DNA of 34,742 bases from Candidatus Adlerbacteria bacterium (GCA_903878285.1 CAIRHB010000003.1:1-34742); one strand, 5' to 3'; positions 1-7,974 are shown, counted from the first letter of the stretch. Notes: generated by a model not told the origin, from the letters alone. Numbers and translations are program-made.

Positions 1-2
1 AA

Positions 3-131
3 CGCAAGGTATCGTTTGGTTCGCATTCCAAAGAGACCGCAGAGCGGTTGGCGATTCTGCTGTCCGTGTTCATGTCGAAGCGGAGTCAGAATCCACGAGA
101 CTGGTTTGGGGAGCTGCTGCAAGGGGTGTGA
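3..131 (+). CDS. C-terminal fragment of an unknown protein, possibly transposase-like
   Basis: An open frame enters from the left edge and stops at TGA 129-131, giving 42 residues. It is the only frame here that reads like an ordinary protein. The segment FGSHSKETAERLAILLSVF followed by QNPRDWFGELL resembles the tail of IS66-type transposases (an FGS-x-x-x-A-E pattern, then an NP-x-x-W/Y-L-x-x-L pattern). This is a visual similarity only. The start lies outside the window, so it cannot be told whether the gene is intact. It ends 68 bases before a tRNA gene. It could equally be the end of an unrelated hypothetical protein. Confidence 0.4.
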   Translation, partial: RKVSFGSHSKETAERLAILLSVFMSKRSQNPRDWFGELLQGV

Positions 132-199
132 GGGGTTACGCAGGCACAGATGCACATCCTGTGCAGAGTGTGCTATAGTATCCTCGTTCGAGTGCGAGA

Positions 200-270
200 G
201 CGGCCATAGTTTAATGGTATGACGGCTCCTTGCCAAGGAGCAGACGGGAGTTCGATTCTCCCTGGCCGCA
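200..270 (+). tRNA. tRNA-Gly (anticodon GCC)
   Basis: The acceptor stem GCGGCCA (200-206) pairs with TGGCCGC (263-269), with discriminator A at 270. The anticodon stem GCTCC/GGAGC encloses the loop TTGCCAA, giving anticodon GCC. The T arm has the loop TTCGATT. No CCA is encoded (CAA follows), unlike the two other tRNA genes in the window, so CCA must be added afterwards. Confidence 0.95.
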
Positions 271-399
271 CAAAGACAGGAAATAGAAGCAATCAGACAG
301 CGTCTTTTGAGTGGATAATAGGTTTGTTGTAAATTAAGGATATCTTCATAAAAACTGTGGATAACCTTGGGGACATGTGTATTACGGACAGTCCGATAT

Positions 400-789
400 A
401 TGGCAAAAACCGAGAAACGAAGGGTCGGAGATGTTGGTGAGGGGATCGCTTGTACCTACTTGGCAGGGAAGGGTTGGAAGGTGGTTGAGCGAAATTACTG
501 GCGCCCATGGGGCGAAATCGACATTGTCGCCACAGATCCTGACGGTCGGCTGCGCTTCGTCGAGGTTAAATCGATTTGCCGACCCTTAGATGGCTCACGT
601 GAAACATACCGACCGGAGGAGAATATGCATCCACAGAAGCTCCGCCGGCTGTATCGCGTTATTCAGACCTACTTGTTAGAGAAGCGGGTTCGCGAATCGC
701 ATCAGTGGCAGCTCGATCTCGTGTGCGTCTATATGGATTTTGAAAAGCGGCGTGCGCGGGTAACAGTGTTGGAGAATATAGTCGGATAA
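400..789 (+). CDS. yraN: YraN / UPF0102 family nuclease-like protein
   Basis: A predicted soluble protein of 129 residues with a restriction-endonuclease-like fold. The family signature is clear: GDVGEGIACTYLAGKGWKVVERN, then GEIDIVA with the acidic residue, then FVEVKS (the E-x-K of the PD-(D/E)XK-like core), then PEEN...KLRRL. Family members are about 115-130 residues. The start was set at MAKTEKRR because conserved N-termini begin just before the GDxGE segment; an ATG at 367 in the same frame would add 11 unrelated residues. No strong ribosome-binding site is visible for either start. The function of the family is not settled; nucleic-acid processing is assumed. Confidence 0.88.
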   Translation: MAKTEKRRVGDVGEGIACTYLAGKGWKVVERNYWRPWGEIDIVATDPDGRLRFVEVKSICRPLDGSRETYRPEENMHPQKLRRLYRVIQTYLLEKRVRESHQWQLDLVCVYMDFEKRRARVTVLENIVG

Positions 790-858
790 AGGACAGATTG
801 GGGAAATCCGTGATGTCCTTTAGGTAAAATGCAAGAGTATGCTAGAGTGGTAGTGTCA

Positions 859-932
859 CGGGCCGTAGTATACCGGTAGTACACCTGCTTTGGGAGCAGG
901 TTGACCGAGTTCGATTCTCGGCGGCCCGACCA
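859..932 (+). tRNA. tRNA-Pro (anticodon UGG), CCA encoded
   Basis: The acceptor stem CGGGCCG (859-865) pairs with CGGCCCG (922-928), discriminator A 929, and CCA is encoded at 930-932. The anticodon stem CCTGC/GCAGG encloses TTTGGGA, giving anticodon TGG. The T loop is TTCGATT. The C1-G72 pair is usual for proline tRNAs. The next coding sequence begins 11 bases after the CCA, so the two are probably cotranscribed. Confidence 0.95.
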
Positions 933-943
933 GTAAGTTTCAC

Positions 944-1909
944 ATGGAACGTGTAACCCTCATAACGAAGCCAGATAACGATTATTCCTTGCTCGACTCG
1001 GGTAGGGAGCAGAAGCTTGAGCGCTATGGCGACATGGTGCTCGCGCGTCCCGATCCACAAGCATTATGGGAGCAATTATTGCCACCATCAGCATGGAACA
1101 AGGCGGATGGGCGCTATGTGCGTGGTCGTGGGGGTGACAGTGCATCGGGGCAGGGTAGGGGTGGAGATTGGCTCACCAGCAGAGATTTCCCCAGCGAATG
1201 GCAAATCGCATTCGGAGGCTCGCAGTTTCTTATCCGCCCGACCTCCTTCAAACACACTGGCCTCTTCCCTGAGCAACTTTCCAATTGGGATTGGGTGCGA
1301 GATGTTGTAAACGCTTCGCCAGAACTTGCCTCACAAAAGTCCTCGGCGGCTCCCAGACATTTTGTTCGGCAAGATTCTGGCTCTGCTCCTGCTCCCTCCA
1401 TCCTTAACTTGTTTGGTTACACAGGTGGTGCGACACTTGCTGCAGCACAAGCGGGTGCGGAAGTGACGCATGTAGATGCCTCCAAAACAGCTGTGGCGTG
1501 GGCGAGGGAGAATGCCGCGCTCTCGGGGCTCGCTGAAGCGCCAATTCGCTGGATCGTCGAAGACGCGCTATTATTCGTGAAACGCGAGATCAAACGTGGC
1601 AAAAAGTACGATGGCATCATCATGGACCCTCCGGCGTTTGGGCATGGGCCAAAAAACGAGCTGTGGAAGATCGAGGAGGACTTTCTCGAACTATTGCGTC
1701 TCTGCGAGGAGCTTTTGAGCGACCAGCCGCTCTTTGTGCTCGTCAACGGCTATGCTGCGGGCTATTCGCCACTCGCGTTCGCGTATAATCTCGAACGGTT
1801 TGCAAACAAGCATGGCGGTACGATCCAGTATGGCGACCTTGCTATCGAACAAGAGACTTCATCACGTCTTTTGCCCTGCGGCATCTTTGCGCGCTGGAAA
1901 GCCGCGTAA
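944..1909 (+). CDS. Class I SAM-dependent methyltransferase, RlmI-like
   Basis: A 321-residue protein of the COG1092 type (SAM-dependent rRNA cytosine-C5 methyltransferase family). Visible motifs are motif I NLFGYTGGATLAAAQAGA around residue 155, an acidic motif II (THVDAS), a motif with DAL near 208, and motif IV MDPPAFG with KNELWKIEEDF after it, followed by FVLVNGYAAGYS. It lacks an obvious N-terminal PUA domain; the first 70 residues are instead a short domain with a G/R-rich loop (RGRGGDSASGQGRGGD). The likely role is methylation of 23S rRNA, but the exact base cannot be called. It lies 11 nt after tRNA-Pro, so RNase maturation of the tRNA 3' end would leave a very short mRNA leader. No Shine-Dalgarno site is visible. 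Confidence 0.85.
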   Translation: MERVTLITKPDNDYSLLDSGREQKLERYGDMVLARPDPQALWEQLLPPSAWNKADGRYVRGRGGDSASGQGRGGDWLTSRDFPSEWQIAFGGSQFLIRPTSFKHTGLFPEQLSNWDWVRDVVNASPELASQKSSAAPRHFVRQDSGSAPAPSILNLFGYTGGATLAAAQAGAEVTHVDASKTAVAWARENAALSGLAEAPIRWIVEDALLFVKREIKRGKKYDGIIMDPPAFGHGPKNELWKIEEDFLELLRLCEELLSDQPLFVLVNGYAAGYSPLAFAYNLERFANKHGGTIQYGDLAIEQETSSRLLPCGIFARWKAA

Positions 1910-1953
1910 CTCCTCTCTGTCTGGATCTCACACCCAGCCCCCGCGTGTATACG

Positions 1954-3120
1954 TTAGTGCTTTTGTAACACCGCCTCCAATGTTTGTGCCAGTACTGGCG
2001 CGACGCTCGTGTTGAAATCAGACGCTTTTGTGTCAATATCACCCGTTAGCAGCGAGATGATACCTCCTTCGTCGAAAGAAGCGAGGCTGCGATCAATGTG
2101 GCTGAGGGTAACGGCGCGCAGGTCGCGTGATGCGGTGGTGGTTCCTGCGGTGTCGGTTGTAATAATACCAAGCAGCGCGCCGTCAAATGCGCGCACCAGA
2201 GCTCCGCCCGAGGATCCAGCCTGTGAAACGATCGTGCCTCCCGCAGAGACCAGATCGGATCGCTCGGTGTCATTGGTAAACGTATAGATGTTAGTAATCT
2301 TTGTTGTAGCGGATGATGCGTACAAGTTGTCGAGTATTATCTGTCCGGAGAGAAATCCTGCAGGGTAGGAGGCAAGGAGTACCTGCTCGCCTCGCTGGGG
2401 CGGGTCGGTCGTCAGGGGTAGAGTTGAGACATGGGTGGGTAGGGGAGCGTTGTCTGTACGCGAGGTGATCAGCAGGAAGGCGTAATCATTTTCCCCTGTA
2501 CCAGTCCCTTGTCTGGCGATTATTTGGCTGGCATTTGCCTCGACCCATGCGGGCGGCAGGTACAGCAGCTCGGCGTTGTAGGTGTTTTTTGCGGGGCTGC
2601 CGGTCCGTATGGTGCACTGGACGTTGTTTGGGGTGGGGAAGTTGCGTAGCAAAAAATATTGTGCGACGTGTGCGTTGGTGAGTATGACACCGCGCCCATC
2701 GATGATCACGCCGCTTCCGCTGATGGGGCTAAGTGATGTCCCTCCGCCTGTGAGACAAAGAATATTCACGAGTGCAGCACGAGTGCTGGTGTTTACTTCT
2801 CCAATCGGTCGCGGAGCGGTAGTCTGCATGGTTGGAGAGGTTGTTGTTGCAGGCTGTGTAGCTGGTGTCTGTGTTGGCGCAGGCGGCGTGGGGGAGTTTG
2901 GTTGTGCTGCGGTGGATGTTGCCGTGCTGTGTGGCTTGGTTGCCGACACGGTTTGTTTCTGCAGAGATTCGCTAGAGGTAGTGGCTGTGTGTATTGTTGG
3001 GGCAGATGCTGCGGTCTCTCGATGCTGCTGTAGTATAGCGTTGTCAAGCGGGTGCATGAGCCCAGTAATAAAAGCTCCTATGCCGATGATGCCCACAATG
3101 ATATTCGACAGTATATCCAT
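1954..3120 (-). CDS. Membrane-anchored trypsin-like serine protease (S1C-like)
   Basis: A 388-residue protein. Residues 5-22 form a single hydrophobic N-terminal anchor. Residues 35-105 are a Pro/Thr/Ser/Ala-rich linker, so the catalytic domain is held away from the membrane on the outside. The triad is visible: His151 in GVILTNAHV, Asp212 in ENDYAFLLI, and Ser304 in AGSSGGALV. There is no PDZ domain after the protease domain, which separates it from DegP/HtrA. A -10 box TATACT (3133-3128) ends 7 nt before ATG, predicting a leaderless mRNA. It is convergent with the upstream methyltransferase. A role in surface protein quality control or processing is inferred. Confidence 0.85.
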   Translation of the reverse strand: MDILSNIIVGIIGIGAFITGLMHPLDNAILQQHRETAASAPTIHTATTSSESLQKQTVSATKPHSTATSTAAQPNSPTPPAPTQTPATQPATTTSPTMQTTAPRPIGEVNTSTRAALVNILCLTGGGTSLSPISGSGVIIDGRGVILTNAHVAQYFLLRNFPTPNNVQCTIRTGSPAKNTYNAELLYLPPAWVEANASQIIARQGTGTGENDYAFLLITSRTDNAPLPTHVSTLPLTTDPPQRGEQVLLASYPAGFLSGQIILDNLYASSATTKITNIYTFTNDTERSDLVSAGGTIVSQAGSSGGALVRAFDGALLGIITTDTAGTTTASRDLRAVTLSHIDRSLASFDEGGIISLLTGDIDTKASDFNTSVAPVLAQTLEAVLQKH

Positions 3121-3199
3121 TGAGTATAGTATAGCGTGCCCCGCGTTTGGTTGCAGTCGCCTCTGTTGCTTGGTACGCTGAGATTGTTCGTAAGCAAAG

Positions 3200-3273
3200 G
3201 CGGGATTAGTTTATTGGTAAAACATCAGTTTTCCAAACTGAGGTGGGGAGTTCGATTCTCCCATCCCGCACCA
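3200..3273 (+). tRNA. tRNA-Gly (anticodon UCC), CCA encoded
   Basis: The acceptor stem GCGGGAT (3200-3206) pairs with ATCCCGC (3263-3269), discriminator A 3270, and CCA is encoded at 3271-3273. The anticodon stem TCAGT/ACTGA encloses TTTCCAA, giving anticodon TCC. The T loop is TTCGATT. This is the second glycine tRNA of the window. Confidence 0.95.
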
Positions 3274-3299
3274 CATCGGTTTACCTGCGAGTATACGCT

Positions 3300-4574
3300 C
3301 TATTTCGGCGTTACTTTGTAAATCCGATTGTCGGCGACGGTGTTGCTATTCTCGAGCACAACCAATTCAAACACATACCCGTGTTCGTGCATCGCTGCCT
3401 CAAGTAGCGATAGGTTCTCAGTGTCTTTGTTGGAAAAACCAACATAGAGCACGCCGCCCAGGGCAAGGTACTCCTTTGCCGATTGTAGAAAACGCACCAA
3501 TATACTGGCTTCTTTGCGCTGTGTCTTAAACGCGTAGGCTAATGGTGTCTGAGTCTTCGCAACCGTCTCGGCATGAAACGGCGGATTAAAGAATATGATG
3601 TCGAAGTGGTGCTTGTAGATACTGGGTATCCGCTCGAACAAGTCGCTTTCAAATACCACCCCTTTTGTCTTATGCGGTGAGCCTCTAAGGTTATACCGCG
3701 CGTTTTCAACGGCGGTTGTGTTGAGGTCGCTCATCACCACCTCGGTCGCGCCTGCGTCGAGAGCAACTAGACCCATTGCGCCATGTCCGCAGGCGATGTC
3801 GGCAATCTTCTTGCCCATAGACAGAGCTCGTACCAGTTTTGCAAACAGTCTCGATGATCGAAATCGGTTTGATGGGTACACGTTGGGGAACACTGTCATA
3901 CACAATCCCTCGAACAAGATTCGGTACGGGTTGGTATTTTGCGATATGTGCGTATATATTGCTGTCGTATTGAGCGCGGGGTAGTAGATAGGCGGAACAT
4001 ATTCCTTTCGTACCAGATTGGTAAGATAAGCAACCGCAATAGCTGCTGCCTCGTACCCGTCTCTTGCGTAGTACAGCGTCGTCTTGTCTGTATGCATCAA
4101 TCCTTCTTGCGCGAACGACTCGATAAGATTTCTATACCGCGCAAAATAGGCGCCTACTAAGATAATCGGCTTGTTGATTTCGCCAAGAATATTCAAGATG
4201 TGTACCTCCAGAACCTCGTGAAAGGTGCCGACTGCGCCAGGGAGCGCGATGTATATATCACCCAGCTCTATAAGCCGCCGTTGGCGTTCGTAATGATGCG
4301 TATACCCTTCGTACTCCGTTAGGTGCTGGTTGGGGAGCGGTTCATAGTCTGCAAGAGCAATACCGTACATACTGCCGTTGTTTTCATATACGGTCTTTGC
4401 GACGGTGCCCATCAGGCCGGTTGCACTCCCGCCGTTGTTAACTCCGAAGCCAGCGCGAGAAATACCCTCCGCAACAACAACCGCGTCCCGCAGGTAGGTG
4501 GCATCCTCGGTGTCGTTTCTGCTCGAGAATATGGTTGCACGAGGTGTGTACCCCTTTTTCGTTTTTGTATCCAT
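3300..4574 (-). CDS. LOG-family nucleotide hydrolase fused to a class I methyltransferase
   Basis: A 424-residue two-domain protein. Residues 12-190 are a LOG / TIGR00730-like Rossmann domain with NNGGSATGLMG (46-56) and LPGAVGTFHEVLE (111-123), a variant of the PGGxGTxxE motif of cytokinin riboside 5'-monophosphate phosphoribohydrolases and related nucleotide hydrolases. Residues 215-424 are a small-MTase domain with SAM motif I DIACGHGAMG (259-268), acidic MSDLN (281-285) and the catalytic-type FNPPF (329-333) found in N-methyltransferases of the RsmC/PrmC/TrmN6 group. One open frame spans both, with no frameshift. The substrate is unknown; a nucleotide or RNA base is likely. The promoter is shared back to back with the TrmB gene at 4733. 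Confidence 0.82.
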   Translation of the reverse strand: MDTKTKKGYTPRATIFSSRNDTEDATYLRDAVVVAEGISRAGFGVNNGGSATGLMGTVAKTVYENNGSMYGIALADYEPLPNQHLTEYEGYTHHYERQRRLIELGDIYIALPGAVGTFHEVLEVHILNILGEINKPIILVGAYFARYRNLIESFAQEGLMHTDKTTLYYARDGYEAAAIAVAYLTNLVRKEYVPPIYYPALNTTAIYTHISQNTNPYRILFEGLCMTVFPNVYPSNRFRSSRLFAKLVRALSMGKKIADIACGHGAMGLVALDAGATEVVMSDLNTTAVENARYNLRGSPHKTKGVVFESDLFERIPSIYKHHFDIIFFNPPFHAETVAKTQTPLAYAFKTQRKEASILVRFLQSAKEYLALGGVLYVGFSNKDTENLSLLEAAMHEHGYVFELVVLENSNTVADNRIYKVTPK

Positions 4575-4684
4575 AGATGTTGCGATTTGTCTGCAAGATT
4601 TGCTTTGTGTAGAGAGAGGATCTGCTCGCCACGGCTTGACTTATGTTTGTAATACTGTCCTAAAGATAGGTACGTGTCAATATG

Positions 4685-4726
4685 TGTCAAGACATGATTG
4701 ACAACAGGGGTGCGCGCGCATAGTAT
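4685..4726. promoter_or_regulatory. Divergent promoters with inverted -35 boxes (LOG-MTase / TrmB 1)
   Basis: On the plus strand TTGACA (4698-4703), a 17-nt spacer and TAGTAT (4721-4726) lie 6 nt before the GTG start at 4733. On the minus strand TTGACA (4690-4685) has a possible -10 TATCTT about 16 nt further on (4668-4663). The two -35 boxes form an inverted repeat, TGTCAA-N7-TTGACA. A regulator bound here could control both genes; autoregulation by the TrmB protein is an inference. Confidence 0.7.
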
Positions 4727-4732
4727 GAGTCG

Positions 4733-5497
4733 GTGGACATACAAAATACTCTTGAACAGCTTGGGTTTACCGATAAAGAAATACAAGTGTATCTGGCGGT
4801 ATTGCGGTTTGGTAAGATCACGCCAGCAAAGGTGGCAGCGTACACCAAGATGCGTAGGCCAAACGTATACAATGTCGCCAGCAGCCTCGTCTCAAAAGGG
4901 GTAATCGCCGAAGATGTCGCTGACAAGACGATGCACTTGCTCGCACTGCCTCCTACCAGCCTCGCTGCATCGGTTAATCGAGCGAAAGCAGACATACAGA
5001 AAAGAGAGGCGCTTGTGGGTGTTGCCGTTGAACAACTCACTCAGTTGGTGTCAGAAAAGACCTACCCTGTCCCAAGACTACGCTTTGTTGAGGAGGGTGA
5101 GCTGCGAGACTATCTGTTTCAGAATGCCGACAAGTGGCACAGGAGCGTTATACATGCTGACAAAGTGTGGTGGGGGTTTCAGGACCACAGTTTTGTCGAG
5201 CAGTACAAGGAGTGGATTGAGTGGGCGGGGAAGCGTTTTGCAGAGTCATCCTATACCGTTAAATTGCTGAGTAATGTTTCGAGCGCAGAACAGAATATGC
5301 ACGGGAAGATCGCAGCGCGCGACGTTCGTTTTTTGGAAGATACGGCGCAGTTTACTTCGACCACTTGGGTTGCTGGCGAGTATATCGTCATGATTTCTAA
5401 CAGAAAAAGACCTTTTTATCTAATCGAAATACACGATGCGCTGATGGCGCAAAATATGCGCGAAATGTTTAAAAAGATGTGGATACTCACCCAATAA
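4733..5497 (+). CDS. TrmB-family transcriptional regulator (paralogue 1)
   Basis: A 254-residue protein with an N-terminal winged helix of the TrmB type: LEQLGFTDKEIQVYLAVL, then KVAAYTKMRRPNVYNVASSLVSKGVI as the helix-turn-helix and recognition helix. A sensor-like C-terminal region of about 170 residues follows, without a recognisable sugar-binding motif. The start is GTG at 4733: a consensus promoter ends 6 nt upstream, so transcription should begin at or next to the GTG. It is divergent from the LOG-methyltransferase gene and ends at a strong terminator. The ligand is unknown. Confidence 0.85.
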   Translation: MDIQNTLEQLGFTDKEIQVYLAVLRFGKITPAKVAAYTKMRRPNVYNVASSLVSKGVIAEDVADKTMHLLALPPTSLAASVNRAKADIQKREALVGVAVEQLTQLVSEKTYPVPRLRFVEEGELRDYLFQNADKWHRSVIHADKVWWGFQDHSFVEQYKEWIEWAGKRFAESSYTVKLLSNVSSAEQNMHGKIAARDVRFLEDTAQFTSTTWVAGEYIVMISNRKRPFYLIEIHDALMAQNMREMFKKMWILTQ

Positions 5498-5500
5498 CAC

Positions 5501-5529
5501 AAAAAACCACCCAACCTGGGTGGTTTTTT
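5501..5529. terminator. Bidirectional intrinsic terminator
   Basis: A perfect stem of 13 bases, starting with an A run (5501-5506), ACCACCCA, loop ACC, then TGGGTGGT and a T run (5524-5529). It serves TrmB 1 on the plus strand and HU (ends 5551) on the minus strand. Confidence 0.93.
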
Positions 5530-5550
5530 GGTGAGAACGCTGCTGTGTGA

Positions 5551-5823
5551 CTATTTGACTGCCTCCTTGAGCGCCTTTGCTGCCTGGAACTTCGGCACGT
5601 TCATCGCCGGGACATGGACGGTCTCGCCGGTGCGTGGGTTGCGTGCTGCGCGAGCGGCACGCTTCTTTGTCTTAAAAATACCCAGACCTGCGATCGACAC
5701 CTCACCGTGCTTCTTGAGCTCGCCCACGATCGCCTCGACGACGGTCTCGACTGCGCGCTCTGCGTCTGCTTTGGTCGAACCAAGGACGCCCTGCACCTTC
5801 TCTGCGATATCCTGCTTGTTCAT
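5551..5823 (-). CDS. hup: HU/IHF-family DNA-binding protein
   Basis: A 90-residue protein from MNKQDIAEKVQGVLGSTKADAERAVE. It has the HU core VEAIVGELKKHGEVSIAGLGIFKTKKRAARAARNPRTGETV, the beta-arm segment with the conserved RNPxTG motif, and the closing FQAAKALKEAVK. The length equals the family norm. The start was chosen at MNKQDIA; a longer frame reaches 5862 but adds 13 residues not found in the family. A weak -10 (TTTATA, 5835-5830) lies 6 nt before the ATG. It compacts the nucleoid and assists DNA bending. Confidence 0.95.
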   Translation of the reverse strand: MNKQDIAEKVQGVLGSTKADAERAVETVVEAIVGELKKHGEVSIAGLGIFKTKKRAARAARNPRTGETVHVPAMNVPKFQAAKALKEAVK

Positions 5824-5965
5824 ATGCTCTATAAATGTTGGCCTATAAATGGGAGAACGCACGCTGCTACCCTGTGTCGCTAGTATACCCTCTCCAAAAA
5901 ACCGCGCAATAGAGCCACGGGGATAGCGCAGTTTGACTAAAATAGATACTATTTCATAATTTTAT

Positions 5966-5973
5966 GCTATAAT
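5966..5973 (+). promoter_or_regulatory. -10 TATAAT with TG-N extension, leaderless start
   Basis: TGCTATAAT (5965-5973) is an extended -10. It ends 7 nt before the ATG at 5981 and overlaps a second ATG at 5972, which therefore cannot be the start of the transcript's reading frame. Confidence 0.8.
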
Positions 5974-5980
5974 GTGCGAC

Positions 5981-6613
5981 ATGTCTATAAAAACAAACAG
6001 TATCTCACCCGCCGCAGTGTCGAAGAAGCAGAAAAACGTTGCTATTATTGGACTTTCTGGCGTGCCCGGAAGCTTTTCTGAACAGGCGGCGCGCACCTTT
6101 GCCGAAAAAGCGAAGCGAGAAAACCCGCAGTTTTCCTACCTAGTCTCGGTCGAGAACGTGCTTGCTGCGCTCGAGGCGGGGGATATCACCATTGGCATCT
6201 TTCCTATCGAGAACTCAAACGGCGGTGTGGTGATCGAGGCGGTGTATGCGATGGCAAAGCACCGATTTGTCGTCAAAAAGTTGTTTGAGGTCGACGTGCA
6301 CCACTGCCTGTTGGTGCAAAAAGGCGTTCGGTCGGATGAGATTAAAACAATCACCTCGCACGACCAAGCGATCAAACAGTGCCGGATGTACCTACGCCGC
6401 CGCTGGCCCAAGGTCAAGGTCGTCGAGTATGCCGACACCGCCAAAGCTGCTGCCGACCTCGCCGTGGGCACTCTGCCGCGCACGACGGCGGTCATCGCCT
6501 CTGCCGCTGCCGCCCGCCGCTACAAGCTTGATATTCTCGAAGAGTCGATCCAAGACCTCAAGTTTAACTACACCAACTTCGTTGTCGCGCTGCCGTTCCC
6601 CGTTGCAAAATAA
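5981..6613 (+). CDS. Prephenate dehydratase-like protein (PDT domain only)
   Basis: A 210-residue protein consisting of one PDT domain. Family motifs are GVPGSFSEQAA, IFPIENSNGGVV, ITSHDQAIKQCRMYL and LEESIQDLKFNYTNF. The last corresponds to the catalytic TRF motif; the Thr is kept and the Arg is Asn. There is no ACT regulatory domain and no chorismate mutase domain. Prephenate dehydratase makes phenylpyruvate for phenylalanine synthesis, yet no other aromatic gene is nearby. It may be an active stand-alone enzyme or a repurposed ligand-binding domain. It is convergent with a TrmB gene whose stop is 13 nt away. Confidence 0.82.
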   Translation: MSIKTNSISPAAVSKKQKNVAIIGLSGVPGSFSEQAARTFAEKAKRENPQFSYLVSVENVLAALEAGDITIGIFPIENSNGGVVIEAVYAMAKHRFVVKKLFEVDVHHCLLVQKGVRSDEIKTITSHDQAIKQCRMYLRRRWPKVKVVEYADTAKAAADLAVGTLPRTTAVIASAAAARRYKLDILEESIQDLKFNYTNFVVALPFPVAK

Positions 6614-6626
6614 CGCTTTCCAAGGG

Positions 6627-7400
6627 TTACCCTTGGATAGATGTGTGTGGTGCACTATCCCACAACGCTTCGAGGATTTTGCGCAGGGCGTCGGCGGCAT
6701 TTTTGTTATCGATAATAGTGGCGTGGAGGTGTTTGGCATCATCGATGCGGATAAAGTCATTGCCCACTTCGAAGGAGATATTACCCGGAAACCCTTCTAC
6801 TGCAACGCTTTTCATCTCGATGCTTTCTTGTTCGGTGGGCGAAAGGTGCTTAAGATCGATAAGAAAGCCGCCAACCGCGCTGCTTTCGCGCAAGATTTTA
6901 AATCTGATATCCGCGTTGACCGCCTGCGCGTCCCAGCGTGAGTAGAGCTCGGTGACGCGCGGGTCGGAGTCGGTGAGCGTGCCATAAAACGAGACGAAGG
7001 TCTTGCCGCGCATCTGCTCGAGCTTGTGCTGCAGCGCCTCTTGCATGCCTGCGATGCCGCTATAAAAATACACATTTGCCCCTGGTACGGTGCGCAGTTG
7101 CTCGAACTGTGGCAGAAGTTGTTCGACTGTTCGTACTTTTGCGCGCTGCTCCTCGACGTACTCGCGAATATTCTTTGCCGAAAAGAGCGCCTTTTTTGCA
7201 TGTGGCACCTTGAGCGCCAACCCTTTCTTGCGCAGGTCGTCTAAAGTCACATACACCGTCGGGCGTTTGATCCCGCAACGCTCGGCGACCCGATACGCCG
7301 TCGCGCTCTCGAGTGATAGGAGTGCCAAATATACCCGTGCCTCCTTGTCGGAGAGCCCAATCTCCTCCAGCGAGCGCAACAGTGCCGAGTCAAATTCCAT
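6627..7400 (-). CDS. TrmB-family transcriptional regulator (paralogue 2)
   Basis: A 257-residue protein starting MEFDSALLRSLEEIGLSDKEARVYLALL. The winged helix contains YRVAERCGIKRPTVYVTLDDLRKKGLAL, then a helical region YVEEQRAKVRTVEQLLPQFEQL and a C-terminal sensor region with VYFYSGIAGMQEAL. The same VYF-x-G-I-x-G segment is seen in the paralogue at 28829. The start was set at 7400 because TTGACT (7436-7431), a 17-nt spacer and TAGCAT (7413-7408) lie 7 nt upstream. An in-frame ATG at 7436 lies inside that promoter and is rejected. Confidence 0.85.
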   Translation of the reverse strand: MEFDSALLRSLEEIGLSDKEARVYLALLSLESATAYRVAERCGIKRPTVYVTLDDLRKKGLALKVPHAKKALFSAKNIREYVEEQRAKVRTVEQLLPQFEQLRTVPGANVYFYSGIAGMQEALQHKLEQMRGKTFVSFYGTLTDSDPRVTELYSRWDAQAVNADIRFKILRESSAVGGFLIDLKHLSPTEQESIEMKSVAVEGFPGNISFEVGNDFIRIDDAKHLHATIIDNKNAADALRKILEALWDSAPHTSIQG

Positions 7401-7407
7401 ATCGCAC

Positions 7408-7436
7408 ATGCTATGTCCAAATATAAAAAGAGTCAA
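7408..7436 (-). promoter_or_regulatory. Sigma70-type promoter of TrmB 2, leaderless
   Basis: On the minus strand, -35 TTGACT, exactly 17 nt spacer, -10 TAGCAT, then 7 nt to ATG at 7400. Confidence 0.75.
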
Positions 7437-7503
7437 TAAAAGTGACTACTCTATAAATGTTTTTGATACTAAGTGCATTTCATGGACATACAATTGGCAT
7501 CGA

Positions 7504-7533
7504 TTGACTATTGTTCTGGTACGTTCATATTTA
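7504..7533 (+). promoter_or_regulatory. Possible promoter of the small membrane protein gene
   Basis: TTGACT (7504-7509), an 18-nt spacer and TATTTA (7528-7533). It would give a leader of about 40 nt containing a GGTGGAG ribosome-binding site before the ATG at 7583. Confidence 0.45.
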
Positions 7534-7582
7534 GTCGCGGAATCGCTAGGCGTGGTGCTTAGTGATGGGTGGAGCAAAAGTT

Positions 7583-7912
7583 ATGACAAATCGAGATATT
7601 GCTGACATTGTTTTCACAGTGGTAGCCCTGCCGCTGTGTGCTGGCGCAGGCATCTTTCTGGCGTATGCAAGACGAGCCGTCAACACGCCCAGAGAGGAGG
7701 GGTTGCTGCGAGCGTTGACGCTATTTGCTTTTTCCCTCGCCGGATGGTTTGTCGTCGCGGGGGTAACGTTCTCCTCGCTCGCTATTGGCATCAAGTACTT
7801 GTTACAGCAGGAATGTGTTGGTCTTGCTCCCTTGTACGGTCTTGTTGGATTCGTTTTGCTTCTTGCCACCAACGCTTGGTGGGAGAGGAGAATGGAAAAA
7901 AAGGAGGGATAA
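7583..7912 (+). CDS. Small membrane protein, three transmembrane segments
   Basis: A 109-residue protein of no recognised family. Hydrophobic segments are IADIVFTVVALPLCAGAGIFLA, ALTLFAFSLAGWFVVAGVTF and APLYGLVGFVLLLATNAWW, with a charged tail WERRMEKKEG that should be cytoplasmic. The start at 7583 was chosen because GGTGGAG lies 9-10 nt upstream; GTG/ATG codons at 7562/7565 overlap that site. It has its own strong terminator. Unlike most neighbours it appears to have a leader and a Shine-Dalgarno site. Confidence 0.65.
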   Translation: MTNRDIADIVFTVVALPLCAGAGIFLAYARRAVNTPREEGLLRALTLFAFSLAGWFVVAGVTFSSLAIGIKYLLQQECVGLAPLYGLVGFVLLLATNAWWERRMEKKEG

Positions 7913-7916
7913 CAAC

Positions 7917-7955
7917 GCGCCGCCGAGGTTAAACCTCGGCGGCGCAACTGTTTTT
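7917..7955 (+). terminator. Intrinsic terminator
   Basis: A 13-14 bp GC-rich stem (7917-7930 with 7932-7945) followed after AACTG by five T. It ends the small membrane protein transcript and lies directly upstream of the NYN gene promoter. Confidence 0.85.
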
Positions 7956-7974
7956 CAGGGTGTATTATGTGGTA

